Numbered from the stretch's first letter, positions 22,317 through 36,360 are shown. The stretch is 64,000 nt of DNA from Irpex lacteus (GCA_001986395.2 MQVO02000031.1:248001-312000); one strand, 5' to 3'. Numbers and translations are program-made. Notes: generated by a model from the sequence alone, not told the origin.

Positions 22317-25300
22317 TCAACACCCACCTTCGCAGCTATCCTACAGTACCCATGAGCGTTATGTCACGTCCGTAAGAGAGGCGAGTCCAAGGATAGCTAC
22401 GAATGCTTTGACCACTTATTGACTACTTCTTTCCTCTTCCAACAGCTACCATGCCTCTAACGTACGTCCGAAGGCTAGCTCACGCCCGGCAAGAACTACG
22501 CACTGCTTTTCTGCACGTCACTCGCCTTTCTCCGCTGGACAGCGGATAATCGAGCTCACGTAGCCTCATTGTGCGGTGTGTACGCACAGGTAGGCTCATA
22601 CGAACTTGAAGCCCACTTCACATACCATGCTCGCTGTGGCAGATCGTCAAACACGGAGAACGAACGAATGGTGAGAAACTTTGAGGGCTTGTGGTGGTTG
22701 TCACGCCCTGGTGAGTAGCCGCGGTGTTGCTTGCTCCCTCACGAACTCACCCTCCCATGGTATTAAACGGCGTGATGGTCGTTTTGACTCGGGACAGTAT
22801 CTCATCGCAAATAACGTAGCGTGTGGCTTAGAACCCATTGATTGGTACGTGATCACAGTACACCTCTGCGGATCGCTTCACACCGTATATTATTGGCCAT
22901 GCCTCCCTTCGTAGTCTGTCCACCTGAAGCAGCGTCTCAAAAGCCCTTCCTCTCCGTCCGCCCCTTACCCTCTCGGCACGCCGATTAGTCTCAGCACCTC
23001 TGTTATCACCGACGCTTCTCTGGCCCTCTTCCTACCCTGTCGTTCGCAAGAGAGGGGTCTTTAAGGAAAATCCGTCGTCGACAAGAGCGCGAGCATGGGC
23101 GGGCACGTTGAAATCGACCACTAGAGGGCTTGCCCACAGTGTGTGGTACGAAACAAGACACGTACGGCTCGCATGTGTTGTATCACGTCATGGAAGCGGC
23201 AGTTGTGCAAAGTCGACTGCTCCTGGTCGGTTCATATGGGTGAGTGACCATCCAAAGTTATGGACGTCCAATGTTGGCGAGTTATCTGTCCGTATCAGTG
23301 CTCGCTGTTCAACTGATGTTCTGACAATGCATTTAGAATAGCCTCCAGCCACGCATGCTGGGCATCAGGTACTCCGACACTTCTCGATGTGAACGGACTC
23401 ACTGCGATGAAGATCTCGCTCCGAGTGAGGAATTGGACCCGGTCAGTATACCTTGCGCTGTCTAATATATTGTCGCTTGTGCTCTCTCCCTGGCAAGTAT
23501 CTCTCCGCCGTCCATTGCGGCGGGTGTCAGTCTTGTCGCCTCAAGTCTCAACCCCAGCACCGAGTAACGGGCATCCGTCCCCCCTCCCCTCCTCTCTGCA
23601 AATCTAGGCTTTCGATGACCTGTAGATCACCTTCAAACCGGATCCCACAACCAAGTACTAAGCGCGATTGCCATCGCAGCCGTGAGCCGCGGGAGTCTGA
23701 ACATCGAACGATCGCACTCTTGCGAAGTCAGAATGCTCCTTCGTCGTAAACACGTTGAATAGCATTATATTATTTGGCATGTAATATACACAATTTTACG
23801 CATAATCCCATAATTGGCGACGTCTGAAGCTACGCTATGCACCATTTCCATATTGAGGGACCCTCTATGGAGCCCCGCATGCTCCTTCTCGTACCATCTC
23901 TGCCGTGGGTCCTTATACCACCCGTGTCGAGGTTTCGTTCTCGATTGCGTCGTGCTCGTTGTTGCTGGTATGCCGAGCACGCTGGTCTAGCGTGAATGTG
24001 AATGTCGACGATTGGCAGAGAACGTGTGGTCCGTAGCCGGCGAGAGTCGTGAGGATGAGAGGGGTACGATGAGTCGGGGGTAAAATGAGGGAGAGTGCCG
24101 AAAGCTGCTTGACAATGCGCACGGGGCATACGGACAGCGTTGGGAGCGAGCGACGTAAGCAAACGAGCAATGAAGAAACTGTGATCAGGACGATCTAGTA
24201 GTGTGACGTGGCGAACGACGAGTACTGACTGCTTGTGACGACGGCCAGGGTCCTTGGTTGCAAGAATGTAGGGGACGACATGGGCGTAGTAAGATACCGC
24301 CTCTGTACGCACAAACGGAGATCGTCAGTGACGGGTGCAAGCAGACGAGATGTACGAGATAACTTACGGTCTTAGAGGAGCGTCGTGGCCGCTTGTAGTG
24401 GAATATTCTCCGATGCCTCTGCACAGTCGCAAGAATGAGCCAGTCGTGCTCACGAAAACTACAAGAATAGAGCGTGACGTCGATCAAGACCGCGACGTTT
24501 GACGTCAGATGGGAAGAGGGTACTACTCGTTAGCGCATGGGCCTTGCCAGCGACGGCAGACGGTGAAAGCACGGGTGTTCTTGTTCGGACATGCTTCCAC
24601 GTTCGAAAAGAACGTGAATTGACTGCCATATATACTTCAGCGAGGTCGTCAGGAATACAAGACGATAAGAAACGTACCCGGTAAGACGACCAGTCATATT
24701 CTGGGATAGAGTCGAGACTATATGCGTGTTTGCGTCCGCGTCGTCTAGGTCGTCGTGGCTAATCCTGCTGTTGAGCCGAGAACGAAGTCAGAATCTCGAG
24801 AGAGGGCGGCGGCGTTCCTCGTGCCGCAAAAGCATTGTATTCGTGTCCGTGGAGAGGTCGTACAGAAGCCTTGGAATGCTCTACATCCGTTTGAGGATGC
24901 GCAGGCTCGAGCGGGGTATTGACATTGCGGAGACTGGTGTGAAAGTTCGCGACTAAGTCGTCCAGGTCACAGCCAGCGGAGCAGGGATGTGCGATCAAAG
25001 AGACGGTGGAAGACAGCAGATAGAGTGAAGTCTTGAGACAGCTGGAGACTAGGAGCGTGGGAGTTGATGCTCAAGGTGGGCGAGGTGGGGCGAGGTGCGA
25101 GATGCACATTAATCGTGAGTGGATAGGTAGACTGCGTTTGCGCGAGTCAACAGGGGTTTGTGTTTATGCAAAGGGCGTGTGGCTACAAACACGTTGAGGG
25201 AAGTCCTAGTGGGCGAGGGTACGGTACAAGATGTCAATGAGAGGTCTCAGTGATACAGGCAGCGACTCACCCGATCGAAGCTTCTCTACGACTTCCTCTC

Positions 25301-25780
25301 CCACATGATACAGTTTAGATGCTATTCCATCCAGTATACAGATCGAGACGGTCCATCATACGTGCGAAAGAGTGGTTGTCGTCATCGATGGAGCGCAAGG
25401 GGTAAGAGTATTCTGGAGCCGTGCTCAGCGAGTGAAGAGCATAGCGTATTGCTAGGCAAGTCTTGGTGCGTAGGCTGATTTGTTCACTCTGACCGAATAG
25501 CAGTCAGACGATAGTTGCGCAGCGCAGAACTCCGAGTCCCGAAGCTTGGGCAACGTAGTGTGTGGTTTTTGGCATGGCGGTGAGGTCGTGGTATCAGGGG
25601 ATGCCTTGGAGACGCAGTCCCAGCACAGGTTATGAACGAGGGAATGGGCGTTGGGGAAGAAGCTGCAGAAGAGGAACGGTCAGTCGACAATCGTCACATC
25701 GGTAGTCACGGCACTCACATTTCTGCATCACGAATACATGGTAGTCTTGTCGATCCTGCGTAATGGGTCGTAGCCGATGG
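22317..25780. other. Unit 2-specific stretch without recognised gene
   Basis: Only short frames on both strands, none conserved elsewhere in the window. A TGACGTCA palindrome is at 24500-24507 with a second half-match (TGACGTCG) about 22 bp to its left. I see no transposon hallmark. The segment probably contains diverged Y/Z-like sequence or spacer. Confidence 0.35.
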
Positions 25781-27335
25781 AGGCCGTGGTGGTGGTCGAC
25801 GAGAGAAGTAGTCGGAGTCCGGACCGAGCGTTCACTGGCGTGATCGTACGTACCTCATCCACTGAGCGTGAATTCGACGCAAGCACTGGCACGGACTTAT
25901 ATGTACAGCAGAGCCATCGTAGCAGGAGGCGACCTTGAATATACGAAGTGCATTATGCTCCTGGTCTATGGAATGAGCTAAGAGAGCTCGTCAGCCTCTC
26001 GCCACCCTATGCTCTCTCCCCGCCGGCCGCCTCATTCACCACACTCACGACGACTTGTCCTCGTCCTCCTCTTTTCCAAGCACGTCGAACTCACAGCACG
26101 GATTGAAAGGACACGACGGAGTGAGTATGCGAAGATGAATGAGGTACGACACCAAAGGGAAGAGCATGGTATGTTTATCGAACCAATGGCACTCTACGTT
26201 GACACTGAGGTCTCTTTGCCTATCTCTAGCCATCGAGGCTCGCATTGTAATGCAGCATCATCCATGTCAAATTTCGACAACTACAAACCCAGCCTGTTGC
26301 ACGTCCCTCACACCTCCCATTGTCGACGCGTCGGCAACTGCTCTGTGCGTTCCGTTGAGGCCTGTATTCAATCATTCAAGCAATCGTCACTCGACTCCGG
26401 CGACGCGTAGGCCGTCAATGAATCATACCTCTTGTCGCAAGTTCTCTCCGAAGACGACGGCCGCGAAAGCGAGTAGAGACGTTGGGACTGCCGCGGAGAT
26501 GGGCTGACACCTCTGAGACTTAGTGGTCTCAGCTCGTGTGGGACGTTAGCGACGGGAAAAGCTGACCTGATTGCGAGTGTGTGGTACTCTGCTCAGCGAT
26601 TGAGGCATCCAGCGAGGAACTGACAATCGATAGCATAGAAGCGCTGTCGCTGTATGTTCTCATAGGGCGGGACACCACAAACTCATATCTCTACGCGGGA
26701 CACTGGTAACAGGACAACGCGAGCATTACAAGGTAGCCTTGGTACGTTTTCCATTATGCTAACGTTTCTAGTGAACCCAAATCTGTGCATACCTATTTTC
26801 ATCTTCGTAAAGCGGTCCATTCAGGTTCTCGCGGTTCGCGTTGCACGTTCGACAGCACGTGCACCGCTCACTACGCTTCCCGCAAGTCGAGCCGGGTCCA
26901 TTGGCGTCGACGATGATATCCAAGATATATGCGAACGTACGGCTATCGCGCGGTTTTGAGCCTGAGTCCATCGACTCGTCTTAGCGAGTCCCCGGATCGT
27001 CGAACGTGGCGACACGTCTCACATTTCCTCAAAGCGGTCGCCGCAACACGAGTTGCAACAATAATTCCTATGCCGCTGTGTGAATCTGAGGGTCCCCTGT
27101 AGATATGACGAGCTAATGTCAGTATCTAAGATCAAGTAAGATGGCTGAGCTGCTTGCTCGCGCGGCGCAGAGGTGTGTTGACTCAGACTCAGTAAGGTAT
27201 CTTGCAGCTGATATGTATGTGCAGGTGTCGGGCAGACTGTGACAGACATGTAATATGTGTAGCTCAGTTTCGTGAATGCACAAGCAGTTTCATAAATAAT
27301 CAGTGGTCTCTCGTCTGAAGACTGAGCCCAGTCGT
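25781..27335. other. Right-end module W, unit 2
   Basis: Begins with GGTGGTGGTCGACGAGAGA and GTCCGGAC, as in units 1, 3 and 4. Plus-strand frame 26756-26959 carries FIFVKRSIQVLAVRVARS, which matches FVFIERPVQLLVM of unit 4 with conservative changes. The palindrome CTGAGACTTAGTGGTCTCAG is at 26513-26532. Confidence 0.3.
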
Positions 27336-27478
27336 GTACAAGTACAAAGGGAACACAGAACATGGAATCAAATCTTGCGTAACCTGTAACCAAAGCAGTT
27401 CACTTTTCAGAACACTTCCGCAATGATGGTCTCGGCATTCATAACCTCTACCGCAGACTATACCGCTGTCACCATTTC

Positions 27479-30400
27479 CTACTCCTCATCATTCCTAGCA
27501 ACCTCCTGATCTGTGAGAGCACTACCCTCCCCATTCTCAGTAAGAGACCTGTAAGTTGAATTTAGACTCAGATCGGTTTAGAAGATTTTTTAATAAATGA
27601 GTGGCTTACCCTTGACCAGATTCTGAACTCTCTTCATGAGGCGCCACATGTCCCAATATTGCAGGTACATCACTTACAGTGGCCTCACCCTCAAGCCTGT
27701 TTGCCTCTTCATCTGGGGCCTGTGGGTATATTAGGAGATGCAAGTGGTAGGTCACACATGAATCATCACGTACATCTGAGATCTTATTTTTAGTGTCAAC
27801 AAGTACACTTGTAGCTACATCATGGCTACTGCTGACACTTGGTGCAGCCCCATGATCAATTAGTGCCTCTGCAAAGTCTGCATGGGTATCCTGTGAAGGA
27901 TGAGTTAGCTCAGTAAAATTAAAAGACAGATTAGTGGAAGTTGTACCTCTGTTCCTGTGACCCCTTCAAGTCCCACACTCCTCTCATCTCCAAGTGCCAA
28001 GCCCACCAACCCTTCTCTGGTATCATAAATCTCCATAGTCTTGTCATTGGCAGAGTCCTCCTGATCAGTGTTGCCAACTCCAGCGAGTCGTCCTGAGATG
28101 TCTTTTCCCTGATTGTCAGATTGGACTCCAACATCAGAGTCCTCTGTGCTTTTGCTCTGTTGTCTTCTTTCCTCTAGCTCTCGGAGACGATGTGGCTTAT
28201 CCCAACCTTGTCTGACAATAAGCTTGCCAAGAGTTTCCACAAGTTCATCTGGGAAGATAGAGCTATCTCTCTGGAAATCACCTTTCCAACGCTCATAAAA
28301 GGAAGATACATATCCTTTTTCATGAAGCATGAGATCAAGACAAGCTTTGGTCAACTCTGAGGCTTTGCCAGCTTGTTTATGGTCTTCCTGTGTTGATGTC
28401 TTGTTATGAGTTCCTCCACTGCTCTGTCCAGTCCCTTGACCAGGAGATAGTAACTGAATTTGAGAAATGATAGGAACAAATAGTTCCCTGCACTTCTCTA
28501 CTCCTGCTGTCTTTGCTTGAAGCAGAAGCAGAAGATAGATTATGTGGTAGCAGAGTTTGACAGACTGAGTCAAGTCTTTTGAACATCTTGAGAGCTGGTC
28601 TGGGATGACTGAGGATAGAAGTTCCAAGTCTTGAGGTTCCAGTGGTTCTGTGAGGTATGAATTATGAATTTACAAGATCAACTATTGATTCTAGGAAAAC
28701 TTACTAGGAAGATCATAAGAATATCTGACTACATTTTGTATCATTTCCTGATCATATTTCCCTTCCCAAGAATCATCTGCAGACATCCAATATGTGATCA
28801 TCATATTGGCAGACAGCTTGCTCTTCATAGCAAAAGCAATGAGCTGCTGGTAACTCTGCTTGGCATCTCGTGATTGCCCATATTTGGAGTGAGTTCGAAC
28901 TAAACATGAGCTGCAGGTAAAAATATTTCTCAGCTTCTCTTGTGAGTTCTGATCTTGAAGGTTGTGGTGTTCAGGTGCAGCTGTGACCACTGTGCATAGA
29001 TATTGCACACAAGCATCTTGAAATTCCTGTGGTGAATCTTCAGGCCAGGACCATGAGTTCCAAGCAAAGTCTTCATCAGGTCTTTGCTGCAGTTTGGCAA
29101 GCTCTGACTGGATAGATTCAAAGAATTCTGTGCCATCCTTCAGAGTTCGCTTTGGCTTTGCGAGCTTCCAAATCCTGGTTAAAGCAGTGAGCAGTTTGCT
29201 TCCATTTTCCCAAATATTCTTCTTGTCCTTTGAAGTAGTAAGCAGTAGAACATCTTTCAACATGCCATCATCTATCATATCATCAAAGCAGCTCCTGATA
29301 GCTGATAGAATGTCTGTAGAGAGCTTAGGTTCATCACTGGCAGCAAAGATTGATAGTACAAGTGTCAACCCATAGATTGAAACAAGCTTCTGCTGGTCTT
29401 CCTGAGTCCTGCCAGTGAAATCAGGTCTAAGGTAATAGCCTTTAATACCACTGATACGGTCCAGAATGATGTTGGTCACAGCTGTTCGTGCCTGAGGCCT
29501 CAAAGAGCCAAGAGGAGCAAAGCCATCGAATGGCCACTCAGGCAGAACCCGCTCAGCTGCAGGAAGAGTTGGCAGGCGGTGGGAGAGAATTTCAAAGATG
29601 AAGTCCAGAATCTCCTTGTACTCTGGTTTGGGATGAATGTACAGCAAAGCCTCTTGAAAGGTTGTCTCCAGCATGTCATCGTTGGCTTGGATGGCATCAA
29701 CTGATTTGAGGATCTCAACATCAGATGAGACTTCCTTGACTAGCTGCTCCTCCTTGGGAATTTGTTGCAGTTTCAGTACAATGATGTCATGCAACTTCGC
29801 ATAGCGGAGATACCACATTTCCCAGGAACACAGTGGCAAGATAATCAACCACCAGTCCTGTCTCTGGGTGGGGATGCTGAGAAGTGCAGACTCCATGACA
29901 TTGTGCATAGCATGGAGGAAAGTGGCAGTGACATAGTCCAGTCTAGTCAAGACATTTCTCAGTATTGCATGGACACCTGAAGAAGGTCGCTGCTGCTGCA
30001 CTGAGGACAAGGAATGTCTTTGATTGGAATCAGACTCAGTGCTGGAGTACGATGTAGAATCACTGGCATTGGTACCCACAGGTACATTGATAAGGGATAT
30101 GTGCTCAGCAATAGAAGACAGCTTATGATGTAGATGTGCTATGCCTGTTTTGAGGAGAGTAGTACGGTAAGGGCAGCAAGGGAGGAAGATAGGAAGAGCA
30201 GTGGCTCCAAAGAAGAACATGGCCCAGCCAATGACAAGGGGGAGGGTGGTATACCCCACACTCTCATGCACAGATGCGGTGAAGTAGCACAGGCCAACAA
30301 AAAAGAGGCCAAGTGACAGCTGCAGTAGAAGGGGAAGACATGCCACAATCTCATACACCATCCATGCCCGGAGCTGGGGCTCACGGAAGTGGCGAATGCG

Positions 30401-30954
30401 GAGACGAGCCTGAGGAGAGGGGACATTGACAGCAAGGAACTCCCGCAGCCACTGCTTGACCAGCATCCCAAAGGAGGCAGTCATGAGGCTGAGAATGAGG
30501 CTAGAGAACCAGAGGATATTCACTCTGATATCCTCGGGAGATGCTTGGAAGGGAGGAGGCATGGGAGGGGATACGGAGGTAGCAATCAGCTTGCCATCAG
30601 TGAAGTTGTAGCTCATGGTTTGGTTACCAATGCGCTCAAGCTGATAGGCCATCATGGCAGTGGGGGAGGGTTGGAGGTTGGGGTAGGCAGCAACCAGGAA
30701 AGCAGAGAGGACAGCAGAGAACAGACCAGCCTGGAGGCACAAGAGGTCAGTAAAAAGAATGTGGTGCGAGGCAGAGATGTACTCACAAAGACCAGGAGGG
30801 TATCCACGTCATCCTTGCAGCTTTGGACCTTTTCTTCGTCAAACTCGCGGACATCCTTCGACATGGCAGCCCATCCGGTGGACTGCCCTGGGTAGGACGT
30901 GACCCTCACATCGCGAACGGCCTCCGCGCCGGGAGGGGTCTGATCTGAGGACAT
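27479..30954 (-). CDS. DUF6535 membrane protein, unit 3 (complete, 6 exons)
   Basis: Exons on the minus strand: 30787-30954, 28705-30730, 27947-28647, 27774-27890, 27610-27719 and 27479-27548, summing to 1063 codons plus TAG with GT-AG introns. The N-terminal four-helix DUF6535 region (through ALPIFL) is almost identical to units 2 and 4. The variable segment is distinctive: Ser-rich (SDSTSYSSTESDSN), then a hydrophobic WWLIILPL stretch, then KLQQIPKEEQLVKEV, which resembles unit 4. From KSVDAIQAND to KRTLKD it is nearly identical to unit 2. It has a few extra residues (DGTEF) before FESIQSEL. Acidic low-complexity C-terminal exons. Function unknown. Confidence 0.92.
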
Positions 30955-31260
30955 CCTCGGCTCTCAGGAACACACAGTCGGCTCAGTGCGTAGAATCGGC
31001 TCACACGTGCGCAGTCGGCTCAGCAACACGTAGTCGGCTCACCAGGTGCACACTCGGCTCAGGTGCAAGTCGGCTCAAAGGCGCACACTCGGCTCAGTGT
31101 GCGAAGTCGGCTCTGGCAACGGAATCCACGTATCGGCACAAAGGGGGAGACTCCTGGTATCGGCTCTACGTCCAAGGTCCACGGCGTCGGCTCTAATCCA
31201 CGAACGAACACGCCGCTCTGTCGGCTCTACAGCGAGGAACGCAACCTTCGGCTCAGGCGG
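30955..31260 (-). repeat. TCGGCTCA octamer array 5' of DUF6535 gene, unit 3
   Basis: About 14 octamer copies, nearly base-for-base the same as in unit 2, including spacers, from the start codon to about 31,260. Confidence 0.85.
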
Positions 31261-31339
31261 GGACGGGGACTCAACTCCTACGGACTCTGCTCCAGGGGAA
31301 GGAATAGCGCAGTTCACGCTCGCGAGGGGGACTGCAGAA

Positions 31340-31625
31340 AGTGTTAGCAAGTCATCGCGTGTCGACTAACAGACGAGGACACTCACCAGACGGTCAGCGC
31401 TAACAATCGCTTGAGGTCGTACGAAGACAGACGACGGCACGGCAGGTAACGAAATCTCGAGGTGAAAACGATGGCGCGCGACGGGCTAGTGAATAGGTAG
31501 GGCTTGTTGGCGGCAATGGGTAACTCGTCGAGCTGGAGATGGTGGTGGTTGTGGTTGAAGAGACGGTGGGAGACGACCTGCCACACCTACGCCGCATGCC
31601 TGTCATTTCCATGTTTCGGCGCTTA
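31340..31625 (-). promoter_or_regulatory. DUF6535 leader/promoter block, unit 3
   Basis: CACTCACCAGACGG donor-like site near 31,380 and GGTGGTGGTTGTGG core near 31,540. The predicted leader exon has indels relative to unit 2 that break reading frames, supporting a non-coding role. Confidence 0.45.
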
Positions 31626-31629
31626 TGAT

Positions 31630-34600
31630 CGTCTCACCGTCCTCCCGCTACCCGCATCGGTCCGTCGTGCAGCCTCAGGAGGACCGTGGAGTCTCGTAAA
31701 TCAAGTACGTGAGCTGCTCATCAGCTCAGAATCCATTTGCGAAAGTCGCCACGCAATCACTGTCCCACAGCACACACAGAAATAGATACATTGGGCAAGG
31801 TATGCCTGTTCAACATGGAATCTACCGCGGACAATGTATACAACACGAGAAGATCAGCGTCGTTCTATAATACACGAAACGCCCCAGAGCACGAATAATG
31901 GAGCACAATATCGGACTGCCAGAGTAACTCAGCTTCGTGAGGACTCAAGGGAGCATCGAGCGATGAGTCGGAGGTAGCCTTAGGTCGGGAGTGTTCACGT
32001 CGTTCGTAGCTTGAGCTTTGCCATAAATAAGTATGTGCGCTCGCGTCCGTACGTCTGTGAGTTTGAGTCACATCGTCCTCCAAACACGCAAAGGGTTCCG
32101 AGTTGACAATGGCCGCGCGTCCCCCCTTGAACGAAATCCTCGCGATGCCGTGCAACGCGTTCTTCCCATAAAGCCAGAGAATCCCAGAGCTCCAAGTTAC
32201 GAGAGAAGCAACGAGTTATATAATCCGTGTGTATTTGAAAGCAGAAGACAGTAACATCTGACGACGGGCTTTTGGGGGGAGGTGGCGGTGAGACAAGAAT
32301 AGCTGGCGTGCGCTGGATGGTACGGGTCGACGCAGTGTGCAACGCGAAATTACGTCGAGCGTTGTCGAGGTTGATAGCAACTAGCCACAGAAGTACGTTC
32401 ATCGAGGCCTTTACGTAGGCGCAACGCAAAGCGACCAGTACTCAAAGCTGTGGCGAACAAGTCGTCCAGGAAGATAGTGCTCCATAGGACATCCTCGATG
32501 GTCGATCGTAGGTTGCTAAGGCTTTCGCGTCTTCCATGCCTGCTAATAGACGTAGCTCAGATAGTAGGGCCATCCTTGTTCATAGAGATCGTAAGCGTGA
32601 GTCAGGTGTGACACGAATCAGACTCACTGTTATCTCCAGTCACTGACTCAGACTCCGAGCGATACCCACTACCAACGATGTACGCCCTGAGTCCGCTGAG
32701 TAGACCCACTGAGGTACTAGCAGCTAACTCGGTACCGCTGAGTGATCACAACGATGCCTTTCGTGTGGGTGAGTCTTCGAGAGTAGGAAGTCCAACATGC
32801 ATACACATCTCGCAACCTGCGGAGCACAGAAACACAGACGTCGTGGGCCGTCTGGACCAACTCTGCACTGGCGGTTCAGAGGGCATAGAAGTAACCAGTC
32901 CCGTTTGGGCACAGATCGACGTAGCTTGCTGGCACGAAAATCGTTAGTGGGAAGACGGGGCTCAGGAGATTACATGCTACTCACCGAAGCGAGATACCAG
33001 GCTCGTCTCTACCCCTGTCATAGATGCCCTACGCCTCACGCATTCAGAAGCCACGTAAAGCAACATTCCCACGAAGCTGGTCTTCCTGCTGCTGGACGAC
33101 CGACGTGATGGAACTGGGGCTATCGACGATACACCGATCTGCATGATCCCGCATGGTGATAAAAGGTTGACTGGTATACGGGGCCGTTCCTGAGAGACGC
33201 GCGTATCGCATACCGTAGATAAGCAGGTTCCATTCCCGTGTGGACTTTCAAGGCTCGAGGGACGCGGTTGATTTGCAACGACTACCTTTCACTGATGCTG
33301 CGCTGCCGACGCACACTACGGTCCAACAGTGATGAGAAGGAGAGGTGCAGCTTGCCGTAGTTCAGGGCGAGTAGGATGCGGAGAACGTGAAGCAACGAAG
33401 AGTATTTGCAATAGGGATACACAGGACATAGAGTTCGGAGTTGTGGAGCCTCGAGAGAGTGTGTCGTCCCAATGGGCTCAGAGGCTTCTATGCGAACGAA
33501 GGACGTCATGCAGACGTCACTTCGGGAGGAATGCATGGCCAGGTATGAGATGGGACATGGGACTGGCAGCTAAGTCAGACATGTATGTGGCGAGACGATG
33601 GATCGTCTACTCACCAGACGTATGTATAAACATCTCATTTCACACTGTGAACCGCCCAAGCCCTCCACTCCACGCTCCAGGGACGCCGGATGATAGCCCT
33701 GGGAACGACTCCCAAATGACAAATGACTGGTAGGGATGGAAGAGGGCTGGCGTACTAGATGATGGGGTATAAATGGCGGGGACGAGGACGTTATGCGTGA
33801 CGAGGAGCCGGTTGATTCATCGGTGGGTGAGGCCGATGAGGCCGCGCAGAGCAAGGGGTTGGGAGAGAGGAGGACACGAGACAGGCGTGTTAAAGGAGAT
33901 CGGTGTGGCTGATCGTTGTTTCGTCGCCTCATACATACATGGCAAAGGCAGTACTCGCGAGACTTTGAGGACGATGGGCGTAAAACGGTCGCGAGTGGGA
34001 ACGAACGGAGTGAATGGCTGATGCAGGCGTCGGTGGGCTACTGGGTTAAGAGAAGGAGACTCCTCCCAGGCTCTGGAGAGAAGGTGAGCATCGAGGAAGG
34101 TTACGAGGTCGAGTTTTCACGTACGTTTGATCCCCTCAACGACTCCTTCTTCTCCTACAAACGGTGCGATATCTTCCCGAGCAGCCTAGCCGGAGCTCAC
34201 GCATTCACGGCTGATCGCATCTAGAAGCAGCGTCAGAACTGTTATGACAACGGCGGAGAATGTCTGAAGAGGAAGTAGGCCTAGCAATATACGAACAACT
34301 TACCAAAACAACCCGATACTTACATCTCCATTCACTCTCTCACTCGAGAAAGGCACGACAGCTGAGCACAGCAATGAGATCGTGAGCAGTGCATAGTTGG
34401 CAAACATAACACCTACCGCGTCAGAGATGTCCGTGACGAGCATATCCTGCATATCTATGAGTATGTTTGCGAGGCATAGCTTCCCCGAAAGACGCGGCGA
34501 AATGGTGGCGAGCTTCAAGTCACTGGACAGCCCGTTGGCAATCGACTACAGTAGTGCTTGGCCTCCCTGCGGATGAGCACGATCGGCGGTGAGTATCGAG

Positions 34601-34667
34601 CCACAGATGCCACGGCAACGAGATGTAGTGATTTTGAGATGGCACAGCTGAAATGCAGCATTGCGAG
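31630..34667 (-). other. Module X, unit 3 (unrecognised membrane-protein-like gene)
   Basis: Best-preserved module X together with unit 5. A hydrophobic exon-like frame at 34300-34518 (minus; VGVMFANYALLTISLLCSAVVPF, then SSERVNGDVSIGL) ends at a GGTAAGTTG donor. A second hydrophobic piece near 34,195-34,260 (FSAVVITVLTLLLDAISRE) lies between CTCTTCAG and GTGAG. These two exons do not join in a compatible phase as I read them, so a complete model is not offered. Further left, minus frames near 31,865-32,430 are shared only partly. May be a decaying paralogue. Confidence 0.35.
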
Positions 34668-34736
34668 GAGGTGGTGGCTGCGGTGATAGAGGATCGGGCG
34701 CTCATGGTCTCTCCTCTCAAGCACGACGTGACGTCA
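34668..34736 (-). promoter_or_regulatory. GGTGGTGG core plus TGACGTCA palindrome, unit 3 module X
   Basis: GAGGTGGTGGCTGCGGTGAT, ATCGGGCGCTCATGG, then TGACGTCA at 34729-34736, followed by CACTTTCTTGCAGCC as in units 2 and 5. Confidence 0.45.
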
Positions 34737-34739
34737 CTT

Positions 34740-36360
34740 TCTTGCAGCCTCCTCGATATTGTCTGAGCGTAGTGCATTCACCGTAATTATAGTAAGCTGT
34801 ATGCTTGTAAACGCGGATTCGCGCGAGTGGACAACTATTCGCTCTTGAAGCTTGAAGCTTGACGGTTAGGAACCCCTCGCAAGGTTGAAGGAACAGATTG
34901 TCGCGCCCTGAAGAGTCACAATGGCAATATCCTCTCGCTCATGCTCCCAGCCATGTGTTACACAAACCATCATAGGAAGTCCTATTCCAAGCAAACAGCC
35001 AGCGTAGACTACGAGCGTACAAGAAAGCCACCTCGCATCTCAGAAACGATATAAGTAGAAGAAAGTTCGTCTTCGATGCGAACTCGGGAGTGACTCCTTC
35101 TCCTCGCTGAATCCCCAGTGCAGTGTCCGCGAAGGCTCGGGTTAACGCAAGTATGCGTTCACGTGCACGGGTTACCTCTTGCAGGGAGTAAGTCGGTTGA
35201 TACGAGCCAGGCCGAAGAAGAAACACGTCATACTCCGATGTACAACCAGATGAAAGCCTATAGCGCGAGCAGGGGCAATCGAGGACGTCGAAGAGCGAGA
35301 CAACGTCACAGAAGTGCGTCCACAGCCGCGAGTACAACGGGAAGGAGATGAGTTGGGTAGCTACGCATGTCAGAAAAACATGGTAGAGGCAACGACCAGC
35401 TAGCCATCCGTTGTAGAAGAAGGATATGCCGTCCGACGACCATTTGATAGCCATGGAATTGATGGGAGCAGCGGTCTAGAAGGCCCAAGCACTCTACGGT
35501 GGCGCATAACAAGGTACAAAGAACGACGGTCATATATGTCACAGATTTCGTTGTACAGTCCAGCCCACGGTGTTGTTGTTCCCCAGACACGTAGGTGATT
35601 CATGATAGTTGTCGCCCCTACATTCGGAGGTCGTAGAACAAGACCTAACGCGATGAGGACGCATATGGCGAAGTACGCAGCTGAACTCACCGAGATCCGC
35701 TCCTCGAGCATCTCATGCCCGTCCACTGCTCCTGGACCGATCCATGCGGTTGCAGATAACCGCTATCCAGGTATCCGTCCGCCGACCGAGATCGTTCGTA
35801 GTTGATGGTGGTGTTCACGAGCGAGGTGGCCGGTGAGGACGATGTCCATATGTCGATGAGACGAGTGCTTGCAGAGTGGCGTACAGCCGTTGGATGTTAG
35901 CGGGTGTGATGAGGAAGAGGTAACGCCAAGTGACCACTAGGAATGGTGTCAGATCTGGGGACGTAGCGGGTACGTGAAGCATGAACTGGGTATACACCTG
36001 TTAGCCATTCTACGTTAGAACTGATACTCGATGCCCCTCAACTCTTCCGGCTATGCTGCATGCTACACCACCCGTCTCATCGAAGCGTTGCAGGATCTTC
36101 AGAGCGTCCGTGGCAATGTCCACTACGGCCATGTTTCGTCGTCGGAAAGCAGCTTATTTGGTGGCGAAGTACAAGGGTCCGCTCGAGTATACGTGAGGGA
36201 CTGGGAAAAGGCGATGGCATGGAGTGGTATTGAAGAGGAGGTCGATGGTCCGTCCATGGGTACCGGGTCTCTGCCACGATTAGGATACATTGAACCAGCT
36301 GGCCATACAAGCACAATATGCCATCGATGAATGAGACTGGGGCAAGCTTCAAGGACGATC
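34740..36360 (-). other. Module Y, unit 3 (unrecognised)
   Basis: Almost collinear with 61,000-62,630. Minus frames include hydrophobic stretches (FFYNGWLAGRCLYHVF near 35,400; YFAICVLIALGLVL near 35,640; LTPFLVVTWRYLFLITPA near 35,930), several next to GTGAGT or GTAAC donor-like sites, suggesting a multi-exon membrane protein or its relic. No family recognised and no full frame assembled. Confidence 0.3.
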
